Shown in pieces: positions 23,200 to 32,879 of a stretch of DNA of 64,000 nucleotides (position 1 is its first letter; each line of letters opens with the position of its first letter). The stretch is from Ceriagrion tenellum (taxonomy: Eukaryota > Arthropoda > Insecta > Odonata > Coenagrionidae). Location: the NCBI GenBank assembly GCA_963169105.1, contig OY720634.1, positions 118,518,430 through 118,582,429 on the forward strand. The letters run 5' to 3'. The notes beneath the pieces are model-generated. The model saw only the letters and a list, made by a program, of their open reading frames with translations. It did not search any database and was not told where the DNA came from. A program made the position numbers and the translations under genes.

Positions 23200-24150
23200 T
23201 ATTCTAGTAATCGGTGAGGCCTATGCTGTACGGGGTGGAAACATAGCCGATTACAAAGATCCAGGTAAGAAAGCCAGAAGTAGCTGTAATGAGGTTGCTG
23301 CGTTGGACGAGTGGAGTAACAAGAAAGGATAAAATAAAATAGTATATTATACGAACGGCACAAGAAAGTAGATCACTTTGGATTGGACATGTGCAGAGAA
23401 GGGCAGAGGACTATCACTACGTTTACTAATCGCTCTCAGAAAGATCTGCCCGGATCAGCTCGGTATGGTAAACGTAATTGGCTAGTGGAGTCGATCTGAG
23501 AAGCGGGATGACTCGGACCGTTTTCTCAGCCAGTCTCAGATCCCAGAGCGATCTGAACCAGCGGGTCTGTGGCGCTTCACATTATTATTTTGGTTGTCAA
23601 GCGGAAAAAATATAATCGCTATAATTCAAGGCTTGTGTTGTAACCAGTTGCAACAAGAGAGCCGTCATGGCGAGCGAAGTGACGTTGATGATATCTTAGC
23701 ACATCACAATTGTACCTCCAATTGGGTTAATTTTGTTCACTCGGAATGAGACTGAAAATTTCTAACTCTGCACATGTTTACGCACCGGGTCAATCGTGCT
23801 TCAACTGATGGATTCGATTGTTCACTATCGATATTTTCAGTCCGTGTTGGTAAACCAGGCGATCTGAGACGTCTCGCTTGGAATTTTCTAATAGGTTCAA
23901 TTTCAGATCGATCTGAGACCGATTGGTAAACGTGGTGTAAGTCGGGAAGAGAGTTGGAACAAGAGAGGTTAGTGGGAAAAGAACTAGAAGACCATATATG
24001 AGATGGAAGGACAAAGTGGTAGATGACATATTGGATAAAGGGCGGAGGAAAGTAATTAGACGAAAAGTCTGTGCAGGTGAATGATTAAAGAAGGAAACGC
24101 GGACCCCGTTGATATGGGATAAGGCACAGTCAGGAGAAGAATAAGATATC
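23200..24150 (+). mobile_element. RTE-like LINE C-terminus, split by a DNA-transposon insertion
   Basis: Left part (23228-23411) reads MLYGVET, a stop, then PITKIQVRKPEVAVMRLLRW and SLWIGHVQRR. Right part (23941-24145) resumes with GKRTRRPYMRWKDKVVDDIL and ends with PLIWDKAQSGEE and a stop. The order LYG-ET-W, M-x-x-L-R-W, W-x-G-H-V, R-W-K-D, W-D-K-A is that of a LINE C-terminal region. Joining the two halves across the insertion preserves this order, so the LINE landed first. In-frame stops show it is dead. Confidence 0.8.
23412..23940. mobile_element. 523-bp inverted-repeat DNA transposon (MITE) nested in a LINE
   Basis: Left end CACTACGTTTACTAATCGCT and right end, reverse-complemented, CACCACGTTTACCAATCGGT are terminal inverted repeats with a few differences; both continue with CTCAGA. 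The element spans 23415-23937. Flanks are TAT (23412-23414) and TAA (23938-23940), which could be a decayed 3-bp TWA duplication as in PIF/Harbinger elements. Subterminal copies of GGTAAAC and AGATC(T) motifs occur inside. There is no transposase frame. Superfamily assignment is inference. Confidence 0.8.
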
Positions 24151-24159
24151 AATGATTTG

Positions 24160-26010
24160 CGTATTCAAGTACATATTAAATTAGACAAAGCAAACTTGAT
24201 AACGATGTAACAAGATATTTCGAGTAAAAATTGAATGAAATAAACTATGCAATATTTTCTTGTGAACCCCTATCCAAATTTAGGACAATCCCAGTTTTTC
24301 AGGACGTATGGCAACTCTGGCCTTGGACAACTCGGCGTGATATCACTCACCGTCAAGGGCGGCCTTGAAATGACGCAGCCGTAGACGAAGTCCTATTCAC
24401 TCCGTAATCACACATTTTTACTGAACAAAGATGGGAAATAGACGAGTTGATCGTGAGAGACAGCGAGAGTAAGAGGGGATGGAATTTCCACAGAGCATAC
24501 AATTCTCGCCAGATTTCCCAACCGGAGTGAGATGAAGAGGTCTCAAGAGCTCTTAATGTCTTTTCAAGTCTTTCAAGACAAATCGGAGACTGATTTTTCC
24601 AAGCGCCTCGCATGTCGACAAATGATATGGATGAGGGAGCCCCACCACTCACAGTACATTTCCATCGCCTAGCAATGTGTCGTAACAGGCCGCACTACCA
24701 AGAGAGGTGCTCCTCTTATTTTTTTACCTCTTCTCTCCACCATGAGACAACTCACTATTTTGTCCTCACTTTTATTCCAAGGCCAGATCACGCCTTAGTC
24801 AACGCGGTTCCTTGAAAGCCAGTTCAAGAGCATGCGTCTGGTGGTGAGTCCACGCCGGCGATCTTCTTAACCGTCTACCATGACACTAACCGTCAAACAC
24901 ACTGCCATTAGTGTTTTTACTAAACATACTTTATGTTGAATGAAGTACCTAGGTACATGGAAGAGACTTTCTCAGGGTTTCCAATTTCCCAGCCTTTTGC
25001 TAATCTCAGGATTTCGGAATGAAAGTGATTCTCTTCCCGGAATACACTTCATACTATTAGCATAATGAGATCAGAGAAGAGTGTACAATAGAAAGAAAAG
25101 AATAATTATCGCTTATTTCTTTACCCTTGTAATGATTTCTACGATGTTCTAATGAGGTAACTAAAATAATAATTCAATGGAAATGATTTTTTTCAAACTT
25201 TTCCATTATACCGACAAGCTTCACAAATAAAAAAATTACTCTTTCCCATCTAAGAACACAAAGAAAACACGTCTCTAAATTGCTTGCACTTTTTATCCAG
25301 AATTTTAAAAATTACCCTGAAAAGAATACAATCAAGTATGTAGCAAAATAATTGTGGTGAGTTCTATAATTCAATTTAAAAAAAGAAAAACGGTCAATGT
25401 ATCGATCACTCAGTTTTTTTTTCAGCCTATTCAGGAATATTCCTGCTGCTGAAAAAGCCCACTCTGAATTCATTGATGCGGGTTAAATCGTCTTTGACGC
25501 ACACAAACACTACATACAAGGGATGTCGAAGTCTTATGATAGAAAATATCCCCGTTAAAAAACATAATTTCGGGAAACTAATATTAACCGGGATTCCGTC
25601 AGAGTAACTATAGTCTTCACATCCAATACGACTAAAGAACATCATTACACTCGCGCGGGATAGACACTGTTCTCATGCCTCTCAGGGACCCTTTTTTTAG
25701 AGTTCAGTCAAGAAACCAAGCAAAGCACTTTTGTACAAAATAAGAGACCCAAATGAGATTAGCATTATATTGCGAATATTGTGAAAAAGAAACAGCAGTG
25801 GAGACTATGAGCGCATCGCAACATAAAGTTAGGGTTAACATTGTTGGCATAGATCTTTGTAATTGTGGTACATAATGGTACTCGGGAAGAATGTCATTTA
25901 AAATCTTTCCGTTCTGCTATCTATCTATTTAATTTAATGCATGCATCCGAGTATACCCTAATAGGACAGAGCATTTATTACATTCTATGTGACTTTGGAG
26001 AAGTTACTCG
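24160..26010. other. No recognisable feature
   Basis: A moderately GC-rich patch at 24330-24880 carries overlapping opposite frames with no recognised domain. The rest is AT-rich and unremarkable. Confidence 0.35.
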
Positions 26011-26019
26011 CCTCAAATT

Positions 26020-26318
26020 TATTGGGGATCGGGTTGGAGTGGTGGCTAGAATACTGGCTAACCATACGGATACGGAGAATAAAGAAGAGGATATTTATCA
26101 GAGGAAACCCAATCCCTATTTGAGTATCTTGTGGAAGGAACTTCAAATACAGTACTCCGTCTGTCGCATTAGACGTTAAAACCATGGTCCCCTTGGCGCG
26201 ATTCGTTAAAAACAAGCTATTGTCGACGGTGGATTTCTATCCACCCTCCCTCCCTCAGCTGTCCCCTAGGGCTCAAATGGCCTTAGCTGTCGGTCACCTC
26301 CCCAAAATCCAATCCAAA
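26020..26318 (+). mobile_element. tRNA-derived SINE, family S1, copy 1
   Basis: Begins GGGGATCGGGTTGGAGTGG, continues with GGCTAGAATACT (A-box region), has lost the B-box by a small deletion after CCATACGGAT, and then follows the family body: AACCCAATCCCTATTTGAGT, CAGTACTCCGTCTGTCG, CCTTGGCGC, CAAATGGCCTTAGCTGTCGG and a terminal CCAAAATCCAATCC. It aligns end to end with the copies at 32544-32868 and, inverted, at 58590-58900. Confidence 0.85.
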
Positions 26319-26329
26319 TGAAATTTATT

Positions 26330-28690
26330 CAGAATATTAAGCCTATTCCTCTGAGTTGAGTCTGAGTTGTGATCGTGATTCCCACTCCTATCAAAAGCCG
26401 GAACACTCATTTAGACTTCATAGCACCTCTTTACAAAACTCATCGCTGCACGCGATTTAACGCGTTTTAACTCCGATAACATACCTGCTTCACGTGATGT
26501 CAAATAAAGTCAGTTTTAGCAACAAGGACTCCTTAAATAATCAAATACTGTATTAATTAAATGAAATTATAAGAGGAAAAATCTCAGCACTAGACGAAAA
26601 ATCACTGGCAGAAAAATCTGTCCTTCACAAGTACAGTGGTGTAATATCTAGAGTTTTTATTCAGCCTACATCGGAAACGTCCTTCGGTGCAAAGAAATGT
26701 AACTTAGTAAATTAATAAGGTTCTTAAGCACTAAATAGGATAATCATATGAGTAAAATAGATACCAAATCTAATAGTGTGAAACTACGAAAGAGATGATG
26801 AGAAAGGTGAACCGAAGGCAATCCACAAGGAAAAATAGTGGATATGAAACCATTGATGATACTCATGCAAAGCAAAAGAAACTAGTACAGACAGCATCAG
26901 CAGACCAATTAAGTGAAAGAAAGCTCGATCTTAATACAATAAAATGTCATTTTTAATGGAAATGGAACTCCATTAAGGAAAAAGAACTAGGAACTCAGAG
27001 AGGAATGGACTGCGTTTAATATAAGATGCTGTCACTTTCCGAGTTTCTACGTAGCTGCCGACAAGAAATTAAGAAAATGGAAAACAGAAATTCTCATAAA
27101 AAATTGAGAACATAAAATGGTAAATTTGGTTGATATTGCCCACAAAGGTTAATTGGACTGATATAATAGCTCAGAAGATAAAAATAAAGCTACATATGAT
27201 GACTCAAAGCTTCCGCAAAAGGCGGAAATTTTCGTTTACAAAATGGCAAAAATTATCAGCAAATCTTATAGATTTAAAGTGACGATTCTGTGAAGATACC
27301 TACAAGATAATTAGTGAGAATATTGAAAAATATCTTCCAGAGATGCTATACCAATATTGAGACATGACGAGCGCAAAAAAATCCACAGGATCTACTGAAC
27401 TGGTTCAGAGGTTACCAACCTGATGAAAATAAAACTCAAGAAAACATAAAGCCTGACTCCTTTCTCAAGGAAGACGTAGGTAAAATAACAGAACAATCAA
27501 AGAAAGAAGAACCCCAATTGAATTGAAAATTGTGACTGATAACATACATACCTACGAGGAATTTCGTCCGAATTCTACGACTAAATTATAGAGCTGAGGG
27601 TAAAACATCAGGATTTTAAAACCGTCATTTCTCTAAGGTTGAAATTTTATTCCGCTCAAAAAACATGAAACACCTACATAATGATCTCTTGTGAATAGAG
27701 TGCAGAATTTCATGCATTATGATTACACATTTAGATGTACCCCTTCTGATGAGAGTTGACCATGATTTGGTTTCCAGGAAATCGAAAATAGCCTTCAATC
27801 TCAATTATAATGTTATCGTAACTCCTTTCAAGTCATACTCATGCTCTCAATATCGAATGAAAGCAGCAGAAAACAAGCAAAGTTGACGTATATTGAAGTA
27901 AATCACCAAGGGGCACTTCCCTGAGACGATGCCGTCGTTTGAAATTTCCGTAGAGATCCTGCGTACACATAATACTAGGAGAGAGTAAACACGAGCAGGG
28001 AGATGAGTGACAAGTTGCAGCGATCTTGAAATTAATTGACGCCTCCATTCACGTGAAAAAACATGATAACAAAATAGGCCAAGCAATGGTGACGGAAACG
28101 TTGGCATTTTTCCACGAGATAAAATACATGTTACCGGTTGAGTTATGAAGTGGCTCTTAGTTAGCAGATGTTGCATTTATATCACAACCTCATTTATCAC
28201 ATATATATCACAATTTATATCAAATAAAACCAAGGTCGTAGCAGAAGCTTATCTGGCAGGTACTCTCTAAATACACTGTATATCTTTATAATAGGAATAA
28301 AATTCAACTATGGTGTAATAAGGAGGTGATAGACAGCATCACTGGTAATAGTGGACGAGGAGACGCGGCAGGAGTACCACACACTTCAGTATTTCAGGCC
28401 AAGCATTAAGAAATATATGATGGAAACAAAGGAGAAGAATGTGTGGTGATAAAATAAAGTTTATATCGTACAACTATTGAGATAGTTGATCATTAAGTAA
28501 TACTATTGCTAAAGATCAACAAAGTATAAAAACATGAAATAAAATTAATTAATTACTGCATTTACTTACTGAAAAATTATTTTCAAATACGAAACTTGCC
28601 ACGAAATTGTCTACAACGCGAAGTGTTATTCTTGTATGACGGATGACGTCACTGGTCATAACCCAACCACAGGAAGTTCACAATACAGCT
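26330..28690. other. No recognisable feature
   Basis: About 2.4 kb of AT-rich, adenine-heavy sequence on the plus strand; 26700-27550 has the look of decayed coding repeat DNA but no motif can be named. Confidence 0.35.
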
Positions 28691-28706
28691 CAGAGTATGC
28701 GCAATT

Positions 28707-28737
28707 GTGGAGATTTGTTCCCAGTCCAAATCTCCAC
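28707..28737. repeat. Perfect 11-bp stem hairpin
   Basis: GTGGAGATTTG (28707-28717) and CAAATCTCCAC (28727-28737) are exact reverse complements around a 9-nt centre. No T-run follows that would suggest a Pol III terminator. Function unknown. Confidence 0.6.
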
Positions 28738-29087
28738 ACACCCGGAGACGCGATACTGTCGACTGCATCAGGATAACTGGACGTTTCTGGAGTCTTCCGA
28801 TGTGCAAATATTATTATATAGAGTAACATATTATAATTAATCGTGGCGTAAGAAATGGTTGGTCAAGTGGCGTACGGTGATCACAAGGGTCGTAATATTG
28901 ACAAGAGCGCTTTCCATAAGTGTAAGGTGTTCATAAGTCAAGTGTCGATTTTCTGGAAACCAAATTGGCAACAGCGCTTCCAAGATAGCAAAAATAAATG
29001 AGTCTCCAATGGCCGTAAAAAAAATTGGCACCACTCGTAAAACAAGCAACAAACAAAACTAGCTCGTAGGCTTCCGCGGATGCAGTG

Positions 29088-29403
29088 TTGACTGTTCCTT
29101 TTTTCGGGATTCATTCCGCGATGTATGTTTTAAGAAACTAATACCCAAGATTAATCAGGGAGGCTATAGAAATTGCAAAGAGACCGGAGAACGTCAACCG
29201 AGAAGGCGGTTAAAAGTTGAGCAGCATCTAAAACGAATTTTTTCAAGTTTTTAAATTCCGGGAACAATGGGAGTCCAGATTCATATATATAAAGACGAGC
29301 GAGTCAGTTCAGTTAGCCTGATGAATCTGGCAGGAGGACCAGCGAAATATTGTTTTCTTAAAACATACATCGCGGAATGAATCCCGAAAAAAGGAACGGT
29401 CAA
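29088..29403. repeat. 50-bp inverted repeat, outward-facing Penelope-like 3' ends
   Basis: Arms 29088-29137 and 29354-29403 are reverse complements with one mismatch in 50 bp and are separated by 216 bp. The left arm lies next to GGCTTCCGCGG (about 29070), the same phrase that adjoins Penelope-like remnants near 38252 and 39951, which suggests that the arms derive from a Penelope-like 3' region. In the sense of those remnants, left reads minus and right reads plus. The enclosed 216 bp contains no recognised coding. Confidence 0.7.
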
Positions 29404-29409
29404 CAAACA

Positions 29410-29850
29410 AAACCTACTGTGATGGTTTGCGGGAATGGGGACTCCACAGCAGAGACCAGCCACAACCTATCCACTAGAATACCCTCCTGTGATGGTTTAC
29501 GGGAATGTTACTTCCTCGCCAGTGACCACCACAGACACACACACTCAACCCAATCGGGATCCTTTTCAACGGCTGATGGGACCTCGATAAGGATGCCTGG
29601 GTTATAACCTGGGATCCTTCATAGGGCTAATATGACCCTACTAAGGATGCCTGGTTATTACCACAATCACACTCACAAACACTCAAATAACTCACTCACA
29701 AACACAGACGGGCCCAACTTCTGGGAGAAATCGCTCAAAAAGAGCGTGGTCAAAATATCAACACGAAAACAAACGAGGGTGAGCGTCGGATACGCGAATT
29801 TCAGCCACAAAGTGGCCCTCTTCAGCGAGCTGAGGGGAAAAGCACTTGCA
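29410..29850. repeat. Region with short imperfect direct repeats
   Basis: CTGTGATGGTTTGCGGGAAT (29416) recurs as CTGTGATGGTTTACGGGAAT (29487), and AAGGATGCCTGGGTTAT (29590) recurs as AAGGATGCCTGGTTAT (29644). The duplicated pieces are 50-75 bp apart. The element they belong to is not recognised. Confidence 0.5.
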
Positions 29851-29881
29851 ACACGAGGTTGTAAGTGGACAACCTCGTGTT
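29850..29881. repeat. Perfect 13-bp stem hairpin beside a SINE tail
   Basis: AACACGAGGTTGT (29850-29862) and ACAACCTCGTGTT (29869-29881) are exact reverse complements around a 6-bp loop. The second arm abuts the SINE S1 tail that begins at about 29885. Confidence 0.75.
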
Positions 29882-29884
29882 GTC

Positions 29885-29962
29885 CAACCTGTCCTGTCCC
29901 TATGGCGCAAATGCCCTTAGCTGTCGGTCGCCTCCACAAAATCCAATCCAATTCAACTTAGA
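29885..29962 (+). mobile_element. SINE S1, 3' tail only
   Basis: CCTATGGCGCAAATGCCCTT, AGCTGTCGGTCGCCTCC and AAAATCCAATCCAA match the last 75 bp of the S1 copies at 26.0 and 32.5 kb. The head and most of the body are missing, so this is a 5'-truncated insertion or a deletion remnant. Confidence 0.8.
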
Positions 29963-29969
29963 ATCTCAG

Positions 29970-30106
29970 GCACATAAAAGTACATTATCACACAATTAAG
30001 AATGTGATACTTGATTCATGCTTCCTACAGCTGCTGAAACTAAAACGTGTAATTCGATAGTGGTCTCCACTATGACTAGGAAGTTATCGCGCAAAAACTA
30101 CCTTAA
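29970..30106 (-). mobile_element. TTAA-flanked MITE, partial copy D
   Basis: On the minus strand the element begins GGTAGTTTTTGCGC directly inside TTAA (30103-30106) and matches the left end of copy B: CTAGTCATAGTGGAGAC, CAGCTG.GGAAGCATGAATCA and ATAATGTAC. It breaks off near 29970, against the SINE tail. Confidence 0.75.
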
Positions 30107-30109
30107 TTA

Positions 30110-31110
30110 ATTAATGCAAAATACAATTTTTTAAAAATGTTTATGGGAATAATACATTGATATCATGTCACAAGAGGGTTTTTTCAAGGTATATTTAGAC
30201 AATTTACCCACCAAAAGTAGTTTTATTCTTCACGGGTTTGATGAAATTGGATGATCGGAAGAATATTTATTGATGAGAGGAGTACCAGTGAAGGATATAC
30301 TTCACCCTTCTGATTTGAGTACTATACTTAATTTTACTGCAAATCAAGGATTTCGATTTGTCACCAAAATGCATAGTTAGTGCACGCGTTGACCCTAAAT
30401 TGTGAAGGAGATCCAAAATTTTAAGCCGGAAATGTCATTCGAAATAAGACGTGGATGAGTCACGCTCTTGGCTCTCACAGGGTTACCGTGTGCAACGATA
30501 TCGATAGGTATTACAAGATGATTTCGTTATGCCATGATCTCTTTCACATCACGTCACATCCGTTAGTGGGACCCGGTCCTTTGACCCAGGAGGACCGTTG
30601 CACCAGTCACAGCCAAAATCCAGCGAATTTACTGACCTGAGTGACAACAGTTACAACACACATCTACATATAACCCGACAAGCCACCTTAAGGGTGTTTG
30701 GCGGCGGGTGAGTTATCACCAACGTGTACTCATATGTGCGAGTAATTTTTACCAAAATTAACTTGGTATGTTACCAATACTACAGAAACTATTTGTTGTA
30801 ATGTAAATTGCAGCAACATACACGAGGTACAAAAATTATGCAGGAATCATGCGAAACGCGATGACAGTCGAAAAAGTCAGTTAGGAACGTTATGGCGCAA
30901 ATCAGGAAGTAATTGACTCACACGAATCTCAGCAGTAAAAATATTTTGGCGCCAGAGGAACGAACAACACCGATTTTGGAGTTTACAAATTTAGGTTAAG
31001 CGTGGATATACTTCCGCAAGTCTAATAAGTCGAGCGTCAACAACTTCATTTTTTTAATTTCAATTAAACTAGGTTTTTACGCAGCCGCCTTTGTGTTGCC
31101 GCAGACCAAA
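30110..31110. other. No recognisable feature
   Basis: AT-rich sequence with no supported gene or repeat. Confidence 0.35.
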
Positions 31111-31120
31111 CAGTCACTGT

Positions 31121-31191
31121 AAACGAACTTGTCAACGCACGCTGTTTCCGTCGGCTTTGCCAAGCTCTCAACTTTTATCGCAGGGTTCGTT
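31121..31191 (-). repeat. 71-bp repeat, first copy
   Basis: Matches 31551-31621 at about 85% identity; both include TGCCAAGCTCTCAACTTTTA. The second copy belongs to the left half of a Penelope-like inverted pair, so this is probably a fragment of the same element. Confidence 0.7.
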
Positions 31192-31446
31192 GCGGCAGCG
31201 AGGGAATTGAACCTCAACCCTTAGGCAAGCGTCCTTATCTACCCTAGTTCCGATCTCATTAATGACTGACCCCTCACAGCGGGAGCTCTCCTTGGGAAGA
31301 GTTAGACAACCTTATTGTAAGTAAGATTTAAAATCGGCCAAGAGTGGGGCAACATATTTTTCCTCGCGCCAGCTAAATTTATTTGGGGCATACAATTTAA
31401 CAAAGAAGACAATATCTTTGGTAACTGTGAGGTATATTTCCATAGC

Positions 31447-31717
31447 CATGTTTAATTGTAACTTTTACTACATCTACTGAGACAAAACACAAAAAAACGA
31501 CCCGGGTTTCAATACATTAGTATCATCAGCAGGTGTGATGATGATACTATAAACAAACTCATCAACGCTTGTTGTTTCCGTCGGAGTTGCCAAGCTCTCA
31601 ACTTTTATCGCAGAGTGAGTTCATGATCAGGTTTGATGATGGTACAAATGTATTGAAACCCGGATCGTGTGTTTGTGCTTTACCTCTGTGATGTGGTAAA
31701 AATTACAATTAAATATG
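31447..31717. repeat. Inverted pair of retroelement 3' ends with hammerhead-like core
   Basis: Arms 31447-31531 and 31631-31717 are reverse complements over about 85 bp. In its own sense each arm carries TGATGA, a small stem-loop (TAC or GTAC, loop, GTA), TTGAAACCCGG(G/A)TCG, then a tail ending TACAATTAAA(C/T)ATG. In the left arm the first block is a full CTGATGA. CTGATGA, stem-loop, GAAAC and a CCCGGG palindrome recall the hammerhead cores known from Penelope-like elements, although two extra bases before GAAAC make the fold non-canonical. Positions 31551-31621 hold the second 71-bp repeat copy. Confidence 0.7.
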
Positions 31718-31984
31718 ACATATTATTTGTTATCAGTATCATAGTATTTTTGATGATTGCATGGACACACCAAAATTGTACGTCAGTCAGATGCTGGGAA
31801 GTGTGTGAATTGTGGCGATGAGAAATGAGTGCCTGACTCTTGAAATATGCTTAGATAGTAACCCCAAAAACGGGATCATTGGAGTACATAATTTCACACT
31901 AGAAATTTGGCAAAATGATGTATTGGTAAAGTTGAGTCACAAATTGTGGAATAAAAATTCATAATAATTCATTTTATATAGATG

Positions 31985-32155
31985 AATGGGAAGAGAGGAA
32001 AACTAAGAATGGAGTATGTTAGGAAAATCATAAAGGGCGTTAAAGTGAAGAATTTCGTAGGAATGAAGAGGAAGACGGAGACAAGAGGGGAATAGAGAAA
32101 TGCTGTTGAACAATCTTTCAATCTATGGCTGCCGAAGATGATAAAGATACACAGT
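31985..32155 (+). mobile_element. LINE C-terminal tail
   Basis: The plus-strand frame GKLRMEYVRKIIKGVKV followed by NFVGMKRKTETRGE, a stop and RNAVEQSFNLWLPKM matches the last 50-60 residues of arthropod LINE proteins, where members read G-R-P-R-x-E-Y-(V/I)-x-Q-I, M-K-R and W-R-x-A-x-N-Q-S. The stop replaces the usual tryptophan. A GATGATAAAGATA-type stretch follows as a 3' tail. Confidence 0.7.
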
Positions 32156-32543
32156 TACATATATACATACATATTTTCACGCGGTCGGCGAAGAATCACG
32201 ACCTGTAGGACATCGATCTTCGGCCTGCTTGCGGGATACTTGCGGAAGAGACCGTGAAAGTGAGGGGCGGAAGTGGTTGACTCTTCGATAAACTGCAGAT
32301 ATAGAGACCAACTGACAAAATACTCTCTATTTCAGGTTCTCTAAGCTAAAAATTGCATAATTTTAGAAAAAATTGAAAAGACGTTTCTCCTTAGATTAGC
32401 TATCGCTCTAACATCCACACCAAAAAAAATCTGAGCGCAAATTAGATATTTTTTAAAATTTCTAAGCGAGCCGTTATAGATTAGGGATTTGATAATATTT
32501 TACCCACTTACGTTCCGTTGTACCCATAAAACATCGACTTCGG

Positions 32544-32868
32544 ATATGGGGGATCGGGTTGGTGTGGTGGCTAGAGTACTCGCCTACCACACGGGCGGCC
32601 AGGGTTCAAATGCCTGCAGAGGCGGATGTTTATGATGATGGCGGAGGGAACCCGATCCCTACTTGAGTGTCTTGTGGAGGGCACTTCAAGTACAGTACTC
32701 CGTCTGTCGGATGAGTCGTTAAATCATAGTTTCCTTGGCGCTTTCGTTTAAAGCAGGCTAATGCCGACGCCGGGTTTCCTTCCACCCTTCATCCCTTACC
32801 TATCCCCTATGGCGCAAGTGACCTTAGCTGTCGTACGCCTCCCCAAATAGCCAAACCAATCCAATTCG
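32544..32868 (+). mobile_element. tRNA-derived SINE, family S1, copy 2 (best preserved)
   Basis: Head: GGGGATCGGGTTGGTGTGGT, GGCTAGAGTACTCGCC (A-box region) and CCAGGGTTCAAATGCC (B-box region). Body: GAACCCGATCCCTACTTGAG, CAGTACTCCGTCTGTCGGAT, CCTTGGCGC and GACGCCGGGTTTCCTTCC. Tail: CCTATGGCGCAAGTGACCTT and CCAATCCAATTC. At about 325 bp it is probably full length. Function depends on LINE machinery in trans; it encodes no protein. Confidence 0.9.
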
Positions 32869-32879
32869 GACATTGTCGT

